A DNA stretch of 64,000 bases from Armatimonadota bacterium (GTDB lineage: Bacteria > Armatimonadota > DTGP01 > JAKQQT01). Under the pieces are notes generated by a model. The model did no database searches, had not been told where the DNA came from, and worked only from the letters and a program-made list of their open reading frames with translations. The stretch covers positions 62,001-126,000 of the forward strand of contig DASXVS010000043.1 in the NCBI GenBank assembly GCA_036504095.1, given 5' to 3'. The position numbers and the translations under genes were made by a program. Of this stretch, positions 23,382 to 34,440 are shown one piece after another. Each line of letters begins with the position of its first letter. Within the stretch, counting starts at the first letter, position 1.

Positions 23382-25979
23382 TTGAAATCAGTTTACCGCA
23401 ACACGCTTCTCCTTGTGCTGGCCTTGCTCGTTGGCTGTGCCGCCGTCAATTACTTGCCGGTGACGGATCCAAACGGCGTGCAGCGCAAAATGTTCCCGGT
23501 TAAGCAAGGCCTGGACCTCGCGGGAGGAACCCGCGCTGTGCTGCAGTTGCAGACGTCGCCCGAGGTTCCCGTCATCACGCCCGAGGTGCAGGCGCAGGTG
23601 CTGGGGATCATGCACAACCGCATCAACGCCATCGGCATCTCGGAGCCCCTGGTGCAGGCGAAGGGCAATGATCAGATCGTCATTGAAATGCCCCTCACGC
23701 CGGGAGCGAGTATCGAGCAGCAGCAGAAGGACCTCCAGGACCTGATCCAGGCGGCCAAACTGGAATTCATCTGGCTCAAGGACTGCCACGGCGTTGGCGA
23801 AGGCGCCGGCGGCAACCCCAGCGGCAGGTACATTTACGAAGGCGGAAACCGCATCGTTGACGCGGACACCGGCAAGCCGCTCACGGACGAAGAGGTACAG
23901 AAGAAAATCCTCTACGCCGATCCTGCCAACATCATCGTGACCGGCAGCGACCTCAAGCCGAATGGCGCGAAAGTGGACATCGAGTCCGGCGCCAACGGCC
24001 GCGGCGTCGTTACGCACATGGAGTTCAATGACAAGGGCGCGAAGAAGTTCGCGGATTACACGAGCGCAAACGTGGGCTCCCTCCTTGCCGTCGTCCTTAA
24101 CGGACAGATCCAGCAGGCCCCGCGCATCCAGAGTAAAATCACGGACGGTACGGCGATCATCGAAGGCGGATCCTCAACCACCGTCAAAGAGGCCCAGAAA
24201 CTGGCGGACCTGTTCAATGCAGGCGCATTGCCCGTTCCGCTCAAATCGCTCGCGTCATCCAGCGTTGAGGCCACCCTCGGCCAGGGCGCGGTGCAGCATG
24301 CCATCGTCGGCGGAATCATCGGCATCGCGCTGGTACTGGTGTTCATGCTGGCCTACTACTTCCTGCCGGGCGCCATCGCCGCCATCGCCCTCATCATCTA
24401 CGCGATCATCACATTCAGCCTGTTCCGCCTGCTTGGCGTCGTACTGACGCTGCCAGGCATCGCCGGCTTTATCCTCAGCGTGGGTATGGCCGTTGACGCT
24501 AACATCCTCATCTTCGAGCGAATGAAGGAAGAGATGCGCGCCGGCCGGACCCTGCACGCCGCCGTCGATGCGGGATTCGATCGAGCCTGGACTTCCATTC
24601 GCGACAGCAACATCTCAACACTCATCACGTGTCTGATCCTCTACATATTCGGCACCGGTCCGATCAGAGGCTTTGCCTTCGTGCTTTCCCTCGGTGTGAT
24701 CGTGTCGCTGTTCACCGCCATCACCGTCAGCCGCGCTCTTCTGCACGTCCTGGTCAATCAGGAATGGAGCCACGACCCGAAATACTTCCGCGTGGGCGAA
24801 AAGCAGTTCGGTTGGGGCCAGAAGGCGGAGCGCCAGCACTGGGATGTGATGGGCAAGATGAACCTGTGGTTCACCATCAGCGCCATCCTCATCCTCGTCG
24901 GCTGGGGATTCAACGCCGCCCACTATTTCAAGGACGGCTCACTCGTACGCAAGGGTATCGACTTCACCGGCGGCACGATGCTGACCTACTCGCTGCCGAA
25001 CGGGGTTACGGCTTCCGATGAAGACGTCAAGGCGGTCTTCGCGCAAAACGGCCTGAAGGAAAGCTCCGTTCAGCGAACGGTTGAACAGACCGGAGCGACC
25101 GCGGGGAAGAGCGTGGTCACCGTTCGCACGATCCAGTTGGACCCGCAGAAGGTCGCGTCGTTGTTCCAGGCGATGCAGACCAGGTTCGGCAATGAGAAGA
25201 CGAAGCAGTTGGTGCGGCAGGAGGCGGTCGATACCGTCGGACCGGTCATCAGCGCAGAACTCACGCGGCAGGCATTCATGGCGATCATCTTCGCGTGTTT
25301 GCTCATCGCGCTCTATCTGGGCGTCATGTTCGGCCAGTTCGGATTCCTCGACGGCCTGAAATACGGCTCGGCTGCGGTTATCGCCCTCTTCCACGACGTT
25401 CTCGTCATCTTTGGTTTCATGGGCCTGGCCGGCTATCTGTGGAACTGGGAAATGAGCTCGCTGTTTGTGACCGCCGCCCTGACCGTCATCGGCTTCAGCG
25501 TTCACGACACCATCGTCGTGTTTGACCGAATTCGCGAGAACATGAAGATCCACGGCAAGGAGATGTCGTTCAAGGATATCTCCAATGCCAGTATCGTCCA
25601 GACGCTTGGCCGGTCCATCAACACATCGGCGACCGTTGTGATCACCCTGGCCGCGCTCCTCATCTTCGGCACCCAGGGCAGCCTGGAGCTGAAGGTGTTC
25701 ACCGCGGTGCTCCTTGTGGGTATCATCTCGGGAACGTACTCCAGTATCTTCAACGCCACTCCGATCGTGGTCCTGATGGAGAAACGCCGCGACGCCGCCC
25801 GGCTTGCCGCGGCCGCGCAAACGCGACGCCCGAGCGCCGCCGACACGAAGTCGTTTGCGACACCCAAGGCCGCCGTGGCGACGCCCAGCACGCCGAAACC
25901 TGCCGCCGCCGATCCGGTCGGCGATGCGGAGAAGGCGAAAGCGGCCGGTGCAGCGAAGAAGACGAAACGCCGCTTCTAG
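23382..25979 (+). CDS. secDF: Fused protein translocase subunit SecDF
   Basis: Uses the proton gradient to pull proteins out of SecYEG. SecD and SecF are fused in one 865-residue chain. The SecD half has helix 1 (~6-24), GLDLAGGT, the periplasmic head with VTGSDLKP and VVLNGQIQQAPRI, and five helices (~325-490) with GMAVDANILIFERMKEE. The SecF half has KGIDFTGGTML and GFSVHDTIVVFDRIREN. The tail is Ala/Lys-rich. I chose the TTG at 23382: GGAGG lies about 9 nt upstream, and the protein then begins at the helix. The 33 extra codons back to 23283 look non-coding. Confidence 0.94.
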   Translation: MKSVYRNTLLLVLALLVGCAAVNYLPVTDPNGVQRKMFPVKQGLDLAGGTRAVLQLQTSPEVPVITPEVQAQVLGIMHNRINAIGISEPLVQAKGNDQIVIEMPLTPGASIEQQQKDLQDLIQAAKLEFIWLKDCHGVGEGAGGNPSGRYIYEGGNRIVDADTGKPLTDEEVQKKILYADPANIIVTGSDLKPNGAKVDIESGANGRGVVTHMEFNDKGAKKFADYTSANVGSLLAVVLNGQIQQAPRIQSKITDGTAIIEGGSSTTVKEAQKLADLFNAGALPVPLKSLASSSVEATLGQGAVQHAIVGGIIGIALVLVFMLAYYFLPGAIAAIALIIYAIITFSLFRLLGVVLTLPGIAGFILSVGMAVDANILIFERMKEEMRAGRTLHAAVDAGFDRAWTSIRDSNISTLITCLILYIFGTGPIRGFAFVLSLGVIVSLFTAITVSRALLHVLVNQEWSHDPKYFRVGEKQFGWGQKAERQHWDVMGKMNLWFTISAILILVGWGFNAAHYFKDGSLVRKGIDFTGGTMLTYSLPNGVTASDEDVKAVFAQNGLKESSVQRTVEQTGATAGKSVVTVRTIQLDPQKVASLFQAMQTRFGNEKTKQLVRQEAVDTVGPVISAELTRQAFMAIIFACLLIALYLGVMFGQFGFLDGLKYGSAAVIALFHDVLVIFGFMGLAGYLWNWEMSSLFVTAALTVIGFSVHDTIVVFDRIRENMKIHGKEMSFKDISNASIVQTLGRSINTSATVVITLAALLIFGTQGSLELKVFTAVLLVGIISGTYSSIFNATPIVVLMEKRRDAARLAAAAQTRRPSAADTKSFATPKAAVATPSTPKPAAADPVGDAEKAKAAGAAKKTKRRF

Positions 25980-25999
25980 GCGCCGGCACAGTCAAGTGC

Positions 26000-26038
26000 A
26001 GCCGAAGGCACGAAGGCCTGGCCTTCGTGCCTTCGGCT
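26000..26038. repeat. Perfect 19-bp palindrome after secDF
   Basis: Arms 26000-26018 and 26020-26038 are exact reverse complements around a single nucleotide (core CCGAAGGCACGAAGG). The sequence also reads as 7-nt words (gccgaag, gcacgaa, ggcctgg, ccttcgt, gccttcg). No T-run follows, so a classical intrinsic terminator is not certain, but such a stem could stabilise or end the secDF transcript. Confidence 0.8.
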
Positions 26039-26084
26039 CATTTCGGCATTGTTGCGCCGTTGCCCAACGTCGGATGGATTTGGC

Positions 26085-26093
26085 TGGTATAAT
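26085..26093 (+). promoter_or_regulatory. Extended -10 promoter (TGG-TATAAT) for recJ
   Basis: TGGTATAAT lies about 75 nt before the chosen recJ start. No convincing -35 hexamer is present, as expected for extended -10 promoters. Confidence 0.6.
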
Positions 26094-26168
26094 GAAAGCT
26101 AACGGGGGGGCGCGTCTGGCGCGCCCGGTTGCGTGGCAGAGGGGATACATCGCGATTTGAAGAGCGGT

Positions 26169-27947
26169 ATGAGATGGAAGCTGGCGGCGGAATGCCGAGC
26201 CGACGGCAATGCACTGGCGGCGGCACTGGGTGTGGCGCCGCCAATCGGCCGCCTGCTTGCCCAGCGCGGCGTCCTGGAAGAGGATGCCGCCCTCCGTTTT
26301 CTAAACCCGGACGTCACAGACCTGCACGACCCATTCCTGTTGTGCGATATGGACAAGGCCGTCAGCCGCCTTTCCAGCGCTATGGACGCGGGCGAAGTGA
26401 TCGCCGTCTTCGGCGATTACGACGTGGATGGGATTACCAGCGCCGCCCTTCTGGGGCGCGTTCTGGGCAAGCTGGCCAGGAAACCCGGGACGATCAAGAC
26501 CTACGTGCCGCATCGCCACCGCGACGGGTACGGACTGAGCCCGGAAACGATTGACCACCTTCACGCGGAAGGCGCCGTTGTGGTGGTATCCGCGGACTGC
26601 GGGATCTCCGGGCACGCGGCCGCCGAGCGGGCGACAGCGCTCGGCATCGATCTGATCGTGACCGACCACCATGAACCGCAGGCGACGCTGCCAGATGCGT
26701 ACGCCATCGTCAATCCCAAGCGCGAAGGCTCGCGATACCCGTTCCGGGATCTGGCCGGCGTGGGGGTCGCGTTCAAATTGGCGCAGGCGTTGGCGTCCCG
26801 GCGGGGGGTCACACTGGAGAAGTTCTGGCCGCGGTTCCTGGACCTCGTGGCTCTGGGAACGGTGGCGGACAACGCTCCTCTGCTCGATGAGAACCGTGCC
26901 ATCGTCCAATTGGGGCTGCTCCGCCTGTCCGATACCCGAAAGGCCGGCCTCCGGGCGCTACTGGCCGCTGTGGGCGCGCTTCAGCGTCCCATCCGTGCGG
27001 CAACCATCAGTTTTCAGGTGGCGCCGCGTCTGAACGCCGTTGGGCGGGTTGACGACGCAGCGCTTGGCCTCGAATTGATGATGACGCAGGACGTTACGCG
27101 GGCGCAGGAACTGGTGGCGATGCTGGAACGGTTGAACGACCAGCGAAGGGAGGAACAGGAGCGCATCTGGCAGGAGGCATCGGACGCGATTCGCGCCCAG
27201 GGGTTGGCGCAGGACAAAGTCATCGTCGTTCACGGCGCCAACTGGCACAAAGGCGTTGTGGGGATTGTTGCGGGCCGCCTCGCCGACGTGTACCACCGCC
27301 CCGCGCTCGTGGTGGCGACCGATGGGGACGTCGCCCGTGGCTCCGCGCGCAGCGCGTCCAGTTTCCCCATGATCGATGCCCTGGGCGCCTGCCGCGATTT
27401 TCTCACCGATTACGGCGGCCACAGCCAGGCGGCGGGCTTCGATATGCTGGTCGCCAATCTCCCGGGCCTGAGAGCGGGACTTAACCGCTTCGCGGATGGG
27501 TACCTCGAAGAAGACGACATCATCCCGTCGCTGGACGTGGACCTGGAGATCGAGCCGTACGAGATAACCCTCGCGGCATTTCGCGATCTGGCGCGGCTTG
27601 AACCGTTCGGCGCCGGAAATCGTGAACCGCTGTGGATGGCTCGAGGTTTCAAGGTGCTGAGCGCGACGTGCTTTGGCCGGGCGGACGACCGCGCGCACCT
27701 CAGCCTGCGAGTCTGCGGGGAAGGGATGGGACCTACCGACTGCGTGTGGTGGCGAAAAGCGGCGCGCATCGACCAGTTTACCCCAAACTCCCGTTGCGAC
27801 ATGGTGTTCAGAATGGAACAGAATCATTTCGGTAACGGAGGCTTGCGCCTGGTGATACAGGACGCGGTCCCCGGAGGAACGGGCGGGGATTCGGAATTCG
27901 CCGGTCCCGCAGCGGAGACGTTTTCGGCCGACGGGACCACGGCCTGA
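26169..27947 (+). CDS. recJ: Single-stranded-DNA-specific exonuclease RecJ
   Basis: A 5'-3' exonuclease of the DHH superfamily, here 592 residues. Seen motifs are GDYDVDGITSAALL, VVSADCGISGH, VTDHHEP (the DHH motif) and NPKREGS, followed by the DHHA1 region with GGHSQAAGF, and an OB-like C-terminal part. Start at the ATG 26169 (MRWKLAAE), a common RecJ beginning, with GAAGAG just upstream; a GTG at 26133 is possible. It lies between secDF and the (p)ppGpp synthetase gene, a frequent neighbourhood. Confidence 0.93.
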   Translation: MRWKLAAECRADGNALAAALGVAPPIGRLLAQRGVLEEDAALRFLNPDVTDLHDPFLLCDMDKAVSRLSSAMDAGEVIAVFGDYDVDGITSAALLGRVLGKLARKPGTIKTYVPHRHRDGYGLSPETIDHLHAEGAVVVVSADCGISGHAAAERATALGIDLIVTDHHEPQATLPDAYAIVNPKREGSRYPFRDLAGVGVAFKLAQALASRRGVTLEKFWPRFLDLVALGTVADNAPLLDENRAIVQLGLLRLSDTRKAGLRALLAAVGALQRPIRAATISFQVAPRLNAVGRVDDAALGLELMMTQDVTRAQELVAMLERLNDQRREEQERIWQEASDAIRAQGLAQDKVIVVHGANWHKGVVGIVAGRLADVYHRPALVVATDGDVARGSARSASSFPMIDALGACRDFLTDYGGHSQAAGFDMLVANLPGLRAGLNRFADGYLEEDDIIPSLDVDLEIEPYEITLAAFRDLARLEPFGAGNREPLWMARGFKVLSATCFGRADDRAHLSLRVCGEGMGPTDCVWWRKAARIDQFTPNSRCDMVFRMEQNHFGNGGLRLVIQDAVPGGTGGDSEFAGPAAETFSADGTTA

Positions 27948-27967
27948 AAAACACCCATAGCACGAAT

Positions 27968-30349
27968 ATGGCGGCAACCGCATCACAACTTGCGCCCATT
28001 GCGTCCGCGCCGATTGATCAGGGCATGGACGTTTACCCCGAGGAGATCAGAATCTCGCTCGAGGAGGGATACACGCGGCTCGTCAACGCCATCCTTTCAT
28101 ACAGCCCGATGGAGGATGTTGAGACGCTGAGGGCGGCATTCGAGTTCGCGTCCGTCGCCCACTCGAAGCAGATCCGCGAAACCGGCGACCCCTACATCGT
28201 CCACCCCCTTGAGGTCGCCGAGATCCTCGCCAGCCTGGAGCTGGATATGGCGACGATCATCGCCGGGCTCCTTCACGACACCGTGGAAGACACCGGCGTC
28301 ACCCTGGAAGACGTGAGGAAGCGCTTCGGCGACGAGATCGCGCAGCTCGTGGACGGCGTCACCAAGTTGAAACGCGCGGATTTCGAGCACCTCCAGCGCG
28401 ACAGCGGCGCCGCACCACAGCCGGACGAGCCGAAGGCGGAGGGCGAAGACGGCAAGGCGGAAGGTAAGCGGCGCGGCCTCACCGATGCCCAGCGCCAGGC
28501 GGAGAACCTGCGCAAGATCCTCCTTGCCGTGGCGCGTGATTTCCGCGTGATGATCATCAAGCTCGCCGATCGCCTTCACAATATGAAGACGCTGAGCGTG
28601 AAATCGCCGGAGAAACAGCGCCGGATCGCCACGGAAACCCTCCAGATTTACGCCCCCCTGGCCCATCGCCTGGGCGTCGGCCGCATCAAATGGCAGCTTG
28701 AAGACCTCGCATTCAAATACCTCTACCCGGAGGAGTTTGCGCAAGTCGCGGATATGGTTGCCCGCACGCGCAAGGAGCGCGAAGGCGAACTCGCCGACGT
28801 GATGGACCAGTTGAAGGGTCGTCTCGCCGAGGAGGGTATCCACGCCCAGATACAGGGGCGGCCGAAGCACTTGTTCAGCATCTGGAACAAGATGCGCAAG
28901 CAGGAGCTGAGTTTCGAGCAGTTGTACGACCTCGTGGCGATCCGCGTCATCGTGGAAACTGTCGCGGAGTGCTACCAGGCGCTGGGCATCGTGCATGAAC
29001 TCTGGATTCCCCTGCCCGGCCTGTTTTCCGATTACATCGCGCGTCCCAAATCGAACATGTACCAGAGCCTTCATACGAAGGTCCTCGGGCCCATCGGGGC
29101 GCCGCTGGAAGTGCAGATTCGAACTTTCGAGATGCACCGCACGGCGGATTACGGCGTTGCCGCACACTGGCAGTACAAGGAAGGCGGCGGGAAAGCGCGG
29201 GACGATTTCGAGCGCAAGATGGCCTTCATGTCCCGCCAGTTATTTGAGTGGGACAAGGACAACCAGAGCGAATTTGAGTTCCTTCGGAGCGTGGTCGATG
29301 ACCTGTTCTTTGACCAGGTGTTCGTCTTCACCCCGAAGGGCGACGTGATCGACTTGCCTGCCGGCGCGACCATCGTCGATTTTGCGTTTCGCGTTCACAC
29401 CCGTTTGGGTGAGCACTGCGCGGGCGGCCGTATCAACGGCAAGATCGCCCCTCTGAGCACGCAGCTCAAGAACGGCGACATAGTGGACGTTACGCAGAGG
29501 GCCAGCGTGCAGCCGAGCCTGGACTGGCTGTCTTTCGTCAAGACGTCGCATGCCAAGGCGAAGATACGCTCTTTCTTCCGCAAGGCGCACTACACCGAGA
29601 ATGCCCAGAAAGGCCGCGAATCGCTGGAGCGCGAGGTGCAGCGCCTGGGCCTGGAACCGCATACCGTCCTGAAACCCGAGATGCTGGAGAAAGTGGCGAA
29701 AGCCATGAACTACGTCTCGGTGGAAGACCTGTACGCGGCGATCGGGGGCGGTCAGGCCGCAGCGCAGACCGTCGTGAATCGCCTCCGCGACCAGATTCCC
29801 GTCAACGAAGACAAGATATTCATCGGCAAGGCATCCGAAGCCCGTCTGGACATCACGGCCGGCGGCGTGGACGAAGTGCTCATTTCAAGGGCGAGGTGCT
29901 GTTCTCCGCTTCCCGGCGAAGACGTCGTGGGCTACGTGACGCAGGGCCGCGGCGTGATGCTCCACATCCGAACGTGCAAGAACCTCATCTCACTCACGGA
30001 GAAGAGCCCTGAGCGCGTAACCGAGATCTCGTGGCGCGGGAGCGCCGGGGAGCGGTATCCCGTACCGGTACGAATCGACGCCTTTGACCGCGTGGGCCTC
30101 CTTCAGGACATCAGCAGCATCTTCAGCGCCAACAACACCAATATCCGGGAGGCCAGCATCAAATCGCGCGCCAATCACCGGGCAGTCCTGGAATTGCAGC
30201 CGGACGTGGAAAGTGCGCAGCAACTGGAGTCTCTGCTGGCCAACGTGCGCAAACTGGGAGACGTTCTGGATGTGTACCGGATAACGAGCGCCGCCGACGC
30301 GCCGCCGGATACCGCCCAGCTTCCCCTGTCGTCCCAGCGCCCCGCATGA
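27968..30349 (+). CDS. relA: Bifunctional (p)ppGpp synthetase/hydrolase (RelA/SpoT)
   Basis: Controls the stringent response. Domains in order over 793 residues: HD hydrolase (HDTVEDT at 103-109), synthetase ([23 protein letters not shown]), TGS ([21 protein letters not shown]), a conserved Cys segment ([16 protein letters not shown]) and a C-terminal ACT domain. Both catalytic halves look intact, so it should both make and degrade (p)ppGpp. A ~30-residue acidic insertion (~143-172, with [13 protein letters not shown]) interrupts the hydrolase domain. The start could be the ATG at 27968 or at 28025. The stop overlaps dtd by 4 nt. Confidence 0.95.
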   Translation: MAATASQLAPIASAPIDQGMDVYPEEIRISLEEGYTRLVNAILSYSPMEDVETLRAAFEFASVAHSKQIRETGDPYIVHPLEVAEILASLELDMATIIAGLLHDTVEDTGVTLEDVRKRFGDEIAQLVDGVTKLKRADFEHLQRDSGAAPQPDEPKAEGEDGKAEGKRRGLTDAQRQAENLRKILLAVARDFRVMIIKLADRLHNMKTLSVKSPEKQRRIATETLQIYAPLAHRLGVGRIKWQLEDLAFKYLYPEEFAQVADMVARTRKEREGELADVMDQLKGRLAEEGIHAQIQGRPKHLFSIWNKMRKQELSFEQLYDLVAIRVIVETVAECYQALGIVHELWIPLPGLFSDYIARPKSNMYQSLHTKVLGPIGAPLEVQIRTFEMHRTADYGVAAHWQYKEGGGKARDDFERKMAFMSRQLFEWDKDNQSEFEFLRSVVDDLFFDQVFVFTPKGDVIDLPAGATIVDFAFRVHTRLGEHCAGGRINGKIAPLSTQLKNGDIVDVTQRASVQPSLDWLSFVKTSHAKAKIRSFFRKAHYTENAQKGRESLEREVQRLGLEPHTVLKPEMLEKVAKAMNYVSVEDLYAAIGGGQAAAQTVVNRLRDQIPVNEDKIFIGKASEARLDITAGGVDEVLISRARCCSPLPGEDVVGYVTQGRGVMLHIRTCKNLISLTEKSPERVTEISWRGSAGERYPVPVRIDAFDRVGLLQDISSIFSANNTNIREASIKSRANHRAVLELQPDVESAQQLESLLANVRKLGDVLDVYRITSAADAPPDTAQLPLSSQRPA

Positions 30350-30795
30350 GAGCCTTGGTACAGCGTGTGAGTGAAGCCCATGTCATCGTCGATGGCGAGA
30401 CCGTCGGCGAGATATCCCACGGCCTGCTCATTCTTCTGGGCATCGGCGAGGGCGATACCGCGGAACTGGCGGCGAAGATGGCGGCGAAGTGCGCCAACCT
30501 GAGGATCCTTGAGGACGAGCAGGGGAAGATGAACCGCAGCCTCCTTGATTCCGGGGGCAGGGCGCTGGTGGTGAGCCAGTTCACCCTGTATGCCGACTGC
30601 CGCAAGGGGCGCCGCCCCAGTTTCACCGGCAGCGCGGGCCCGGAGGAGGGGGAGCGTCTGTACGACAGCTTCTGCGGCGCACTCCGCGAGCTCGGCATCG
30701 GCGTTGAGACGGGCGTCTTCCGCGCGCACATGGACGTCCAGCTTCATAACGACGGCCCGGTGACGATCTGGCTGGATAGCGATGAGATATGCTAG
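30346..30795 (+). CDS. dtd: D-aminoacyl-tRNA deacylase
   Basis: Removes D-amino acids wrongly attached to tRNA. The 149-residue product starts [13 protein letters not shown] and has the two active-site motifs SQFTLYAD and NDGPVT (the Gly-cis-Pro motif). Length is normal. The ATG overlaps the relA stop (ATGA), a common pairing of these two genes. Confidence 0.96.
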   Translation: MRALVQRVSEAHVIVDGETVGEISHGLLILLGIGEGDTAELAAKMAAKCANLRILEDEQGKMNRSLLDSGGRALVVSQFTLYADCRKGRRPSFTGSAGPEEGERLYDSFCGALRELGIGVETGVFRAHMDVQLHNDGPVTIWLDSDEIC

Positions 30796-30870
30796 CGGGC
30801 GGCGCGGCCCATTCCGCGCCTGCCCCGATTCCGCCCCTAAGCGGCTGAACCCACAGAGGAGATCATTACG

Positions 30871-33800
30871 GTGACGAAACCACTGGCGCTGTGTGCAGGA
30901 CTGCTGGCGACCCTGGCGCTCTTTCCCTACCGCGAGGCCCGGGCGGTTCAATGGAACAGCCTGAAAGCCGGCAACCCGGTGCTTCCGGGGTATTTTGCCG
31001 ACCCGTGCTGCCGCAAGTTCGGCGACACCTATTACCTCTATGTCACGCCGGACGGCTGGGATGTCGGGAAGGGTCCGTTCTGCATCTGGACAAGCAAGGA
31101 TTTCGTCAACTGGACCTCGCATAAGTCACTCGGAGTGAATCCGGGCACCTTCTGGCCGGCGACGGATTTCAAGTGGGCGCCGTCCGTGGTGAAACACAAC
31201 GGCAAGTACTACATGTACACCCAGACCCCCTGCATGGTGTGGGGGGCCGTCGGGGACACTCCACTCGGCCCGTGGAAGAGCCTGTCTCCCGAAGGCAAGC
31301 CGATGATCCCGGACCAGACCCCCAAGGGATCGATCGTTCTGGACGGTGAAGCCTTCATCGACGACGACGGTCAGGTGTACATCTGGTACAGTACCTGGTG
31401 GACCCCCACCGTCGCGAAGCTCAAGAGCGATATGTGCACCATCGACGGCACACCCATCCAGTACTTCAGGAACCCCAACAACCCGAACCCGTACGGCACC
31501 ATCCAGGGCTGTATGGAAGCGCCGTATATGTTCAAGCGCAACGGCACGTACTACCTGATGTATTCGAACAATTACTGCCAGAACTCCACCTACCGCGTGG
31601 AATACAGCACGTCCACTTCGCCTCTTGGCCCGTTCGCCTATGGCAGGAACAACCCCATACTTGAGACGAATGAGGACGATACAGTCGACGGCCCGGGGCA
31701 CCACACCATTCTGGAAGATGGCGGCAAGATATACATCATCTATCACCGGCACGACAACCCGCACGATCCCGACGGATCGCACCGGCAGACGGCCGCGGAT
31801 GAACTGCATTTCAATGCGGATGGGTCCATCGCGAAGGTGGTCCCATCCCACGCGGGCATCGGCTACCTTGCCCCTTCCACCAAGCGAGATACCGACATTT
31901 CGCTAGGAAAGCCCGCCACGGCGTCCTCATCCGCCGGCGCCGAATTCGCGCCCAGGTATGTGACAGACGAGAACAACGGCACCCTTTGGAAGGCGAGCGA
32001 GTACAAGTTCCCGCAATGGGTGCGGGTGGACCTTGGTTCGCCGCGCAAGTTCGCGCGCGTGGAGACCGAGTTCCAGTATGCGCAGATAGGCTACCAGTAC
32101 ATCCTCGAGTCGTCCATCGACGGCAAGGTGTGGAAGCGGTTCGCGGACCGGAGTAAAAATACGTCCTGGGGCCCGATGATCGACAGAGCAGGCGTCACCG
32201 GGAGGTACATCCGGATCACCATACTCGGGGACAATAACACGCCCCGGCCCGACCCGCGCATCGGCATCTGGAACCTGAAGGTCTATGACGGCATCGAGAA
32301 GCCCAACCAGCCCCCCGTGGTGGAAGCGGGACCAGGCAAATCCGGTACCTCAGCCTTTCCCACGCTCGCGCTCGAGGGCATCGTGTACGACGATGGACTG
32401 CCCGCCGGGCCCGTGACGACCGTTTGGACCAAGGTAAGCGGGCCCGGAACCGTCACGTTCCGCAATGCGGACAGGCGCGAAACGTACGCCACGTTTTCGT
32501 CACCGGGGAAGTACACGCTGAAACTGACGGCGAGTGACGGGAAGCTCGCCTCCTCGGACACGGTCACATACACCATCAATCCTCCGGGGCAAGAGCTAGT
32601 GAGGTATCGGTTGGACGAGCCGGGCGGGAACGTGGCGGTCGATGTTTCGGGCAATGCGCAGGACGGCTACCTGCAGAACAAGGCGACGCGTCGCAGCGGA
32701 GTGACCGGGATGGCCCTTACACTCGACGGCATCGGCGACTACATGACGATTCCACCGCTTGGCCGGCCGGGCAATCTCACGATAGCCGCGTGGGTGAAGC
32801 CGGATTCGCTGTCCAGCCTCAGCGCCATCGTGAGCGCGAACTCGGAGGGCAGAACGGCACGGAACGGTTCGCCCCGTCTCATGCTCAACGGAAACGGCCA
32901 GTTTCAGTTTTCCGTCAGTGGCTGCATCCCCGTGGACCAGACATCGCAATTTGCGTTCACGGACAAGACCCTCGGAAGGTGGACGCATATAGCCGTTGTG
33001 TATGCACGCTCCGCGAAAACGGTGACGTTCTACGTAGACGGAAAACCCGATTCCACTCACACGTACAGCGATACGCAGCCCATTGACCTTTCGGTGGGAT
33101 TGCGCGCGGGCGCGGCGAGCAACGGGTTGTATTTCGACGGCAAGATAGACGATCTGGCCATTTTCAGCACGCCCATCAGCCCGCGGGCGGTGCGCGATAT
33201 CATCGGCGGCGGGCGATGGACGACAATCGCTGACGCGCTCCGTGCTGCCGATGGGCGGAAGGTTACGCTCAAGGCAAAAGCCGTGACCTACGCGCCGAGG
33301 GACGCGTCCGGTCATCGTACCACGGGGTTTTTCCAGATCGCGGAGCCGGACAGCACCGCTACGCTGCGCGTAGTGGACGGATCGGCCGGACAGGATCGGG
33401 CGGACACGGAGAGCGGCGTGACCGTATCCGGGACGATGCGCACCGACGCAGAAACGGGCGAGCGCTATCTGGCGCTCAGCAAGCCCCCCGAGATTGAGTC
33501 GTGTTCCCATGTCTCCACGCTGGATGTGCGATCCTCGTCAATCGAGGGCAACCGCGCGCTGGCCGGCAGGATGGTCGCTTTCGAGGCGAAGGTGATATCC
33601 GTCGCCTCGGACGCCGGCTCCCTGGTCACCGCGGACGGCACGAATGTTGTGTCGGAAATTGGTCCGATTGATCTCGTGAGTAGAGGCAACACGGTGCACA
33701 TCGTCGGCGTTGTGGGCAGGGCCGGCACAAAGGCGGCCGGCGCCGGGACAGTGGTCCTGCTGCGCGACATCAGCGTCATCGATCCGCCGGTTCCGCCTGT

Positions 33801-34437
33801 GACCAATGGGCTCGTGGCACGCTACAAGTTCGATGAAAGCGCCGGGGCAGCCGTGTCCGATGCGTCGGGCAAAGGCAATGCCGCCACGTTGGGCGGCGGC
33901 GCTACGTGGGCGTCGGGCAAGATGGGGAATGGCGTGAATCTGGACGGGCGGGGCGGCCACATCACCCTTCCCGTGGGCATTATGAAGGACGTCAGCGACT
34001 TCACTATCTGCGCATGGGTCAAGCAGGACGCCAGGCCGATGTTCTCCCGAATCTTCGATTTCGGATCCGGCACCGACAAATACATGTTCCTGTGCAATCT
34101 GGGCGAAGGCGGCATACGGTACGCCATAACGTCTAACGGCAACGCGGGTGGTGGCGAGAAGGTATGCGAGACCGACCAACCTCTCCCCCTCGGAGCCTGG
34201 AAGTATGTGGCGGTCACGCAGGCCGGCGATACCGTGAGCCTCTACATCGACGGGAAACAGGTGGCCAGGACCGCGGGCATCACGCTGAAGCCGTCGGACC
34301 TGGGCGCCACCGACCGGAACTGGATCGGCCGGTCGCAATACAACGACCCCACGCTGGACGGCAAGGTGGATGATTTCCGCATCTACAACAGGGCTCTCAC
34401 AGACAGCGAGATAAGTCAGATATCCAAGGGTTACTGA
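30871..34437 (+). CDS. Secreted GH43-like glycosidase with CBM32, Ig/PKD, LamG and OB-type domains
   Basis: A 1188-residue exported protein starting with GTG behind a GAGGAG site. After a signal peptide, residues ~30-340 form a five-bladed GH43-type propeller with likely catalytic Asp44 (YFADPCC), Asp158 (LDGEAFIDDDG) and Glu216 (GCMEAPYMF). Then come an F5/8-type carbohydrate-binding domain (~350-470), a PKD/Ig-like domain (~480-565), a LamG domain (~580-770), an OB-like region (~775-980) and a second LamG domain (~1010-1188). It probably degrades arabinan/xylan-type polysaccharide outside the cell; the exact substrate is unknown. Confidence 0.85.
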   Translation: MTKPLALCAGLLATLALFPYREARAVQWNSLKAGNPVLPGYFADPCCRKFGDTYYLYVTPDGWDVGKGPFCIWTSKDFVNWTSHKSLGVNPGTFWPATDFKWAPSVVKHNGKYYMYTQTPCMVWGAVGDTPLGPWKSLSPEGKPMIPDQTPKGSIVLDGEAFIDDDGQVYIWYSTWWTPTVAKLKSDMCTIDGTPIQYFRNPNNPNPYGTIQGCMEAPYMFKRNGTYYLMYSNNYCQNSTYRVEYSTSTSPLGPFAYGRNNPILETNEDDTVDGPGHHTILEDGGKIYIIYHRHDNPHDPDGSHRQTAADELHFNADGSIAKVVPSHAGIGYLAPSTKRDTDISLGKPATASSSAGAEFAPRYVTDENNGTLWKASEYKFPQWVRVDLGSPRKFARVETEFQYAQIGYQYILESSIDGKVWKRFADRSKNTSWGPMIDRAGVTGRYIRITILGDNNTPRPDPRIGIWNLKVYDGIEKPNQPPVVEAGPGKSGTSAFPTLALEGIVYDDGLPAGPVTTVWTKVSGPGTVTFRNADRRETYATFSSPGKYTLKLTASDGKLASSDTVTYTINPPGQELVRYRLDEPGGNVAVDVSGNAQDGYLQNKATRRSGVTGMALTLDGIGDYMTIPPLGRPGNLTIAAWVKPDSLSSLSAIVSANSEGRTARNGSPRLMLNGNGQFQFSVSGCIPVDQTSQFAFTDKTLGRWTHIAVVYARSAKTVTFYVDGKPDSTHTYSDTQPIDLSVGLRAGAASNGLYFDGKIDDLAIFSTPISPRAVRDIIGGGRWTTIADALRAADGRKVTLKAKAVTYAPRDASGHRTTGFFQIAEPDSTATLRVVDGSAGQDRADTESGVTVSGTMRTDAETGERYLALSKPPEIESCSHVSTLDVRSSSIEGNRALAGRMVAFEAKVISVASDAGSLVTADGTNVVSEIGPIDLVSRGNTVHIVGVVGRAGTKAAGAGTVVLLRDISVIDPPVPPVTNGLVARYKFDESAGAAVSDASGKGNAATLGGGATWASGKMGNGVNLDGRGGHITLPVGIMKDVSDFTICAWVKQDARPMFSRIFDFGSGTDKYMFLCNLGEGGIRYAITSNGNAGGGEKVCETDQPLPLGAWKYVAVTQAGDTVSLYIDGKQVARTAGITLKPSDLGATDRNWIGRSQYNDPTLDGKVDDFRIYNRALTDSEISQISKGY

Positions 34438-34440
34438 GCG

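Noticed and set aside
26000-26038. Classical rho-independent terminator after secDF
   Set aside because: The stem is perfect, but no T-run follows on either strand, so it is listed as a repeat rather than a terminator.
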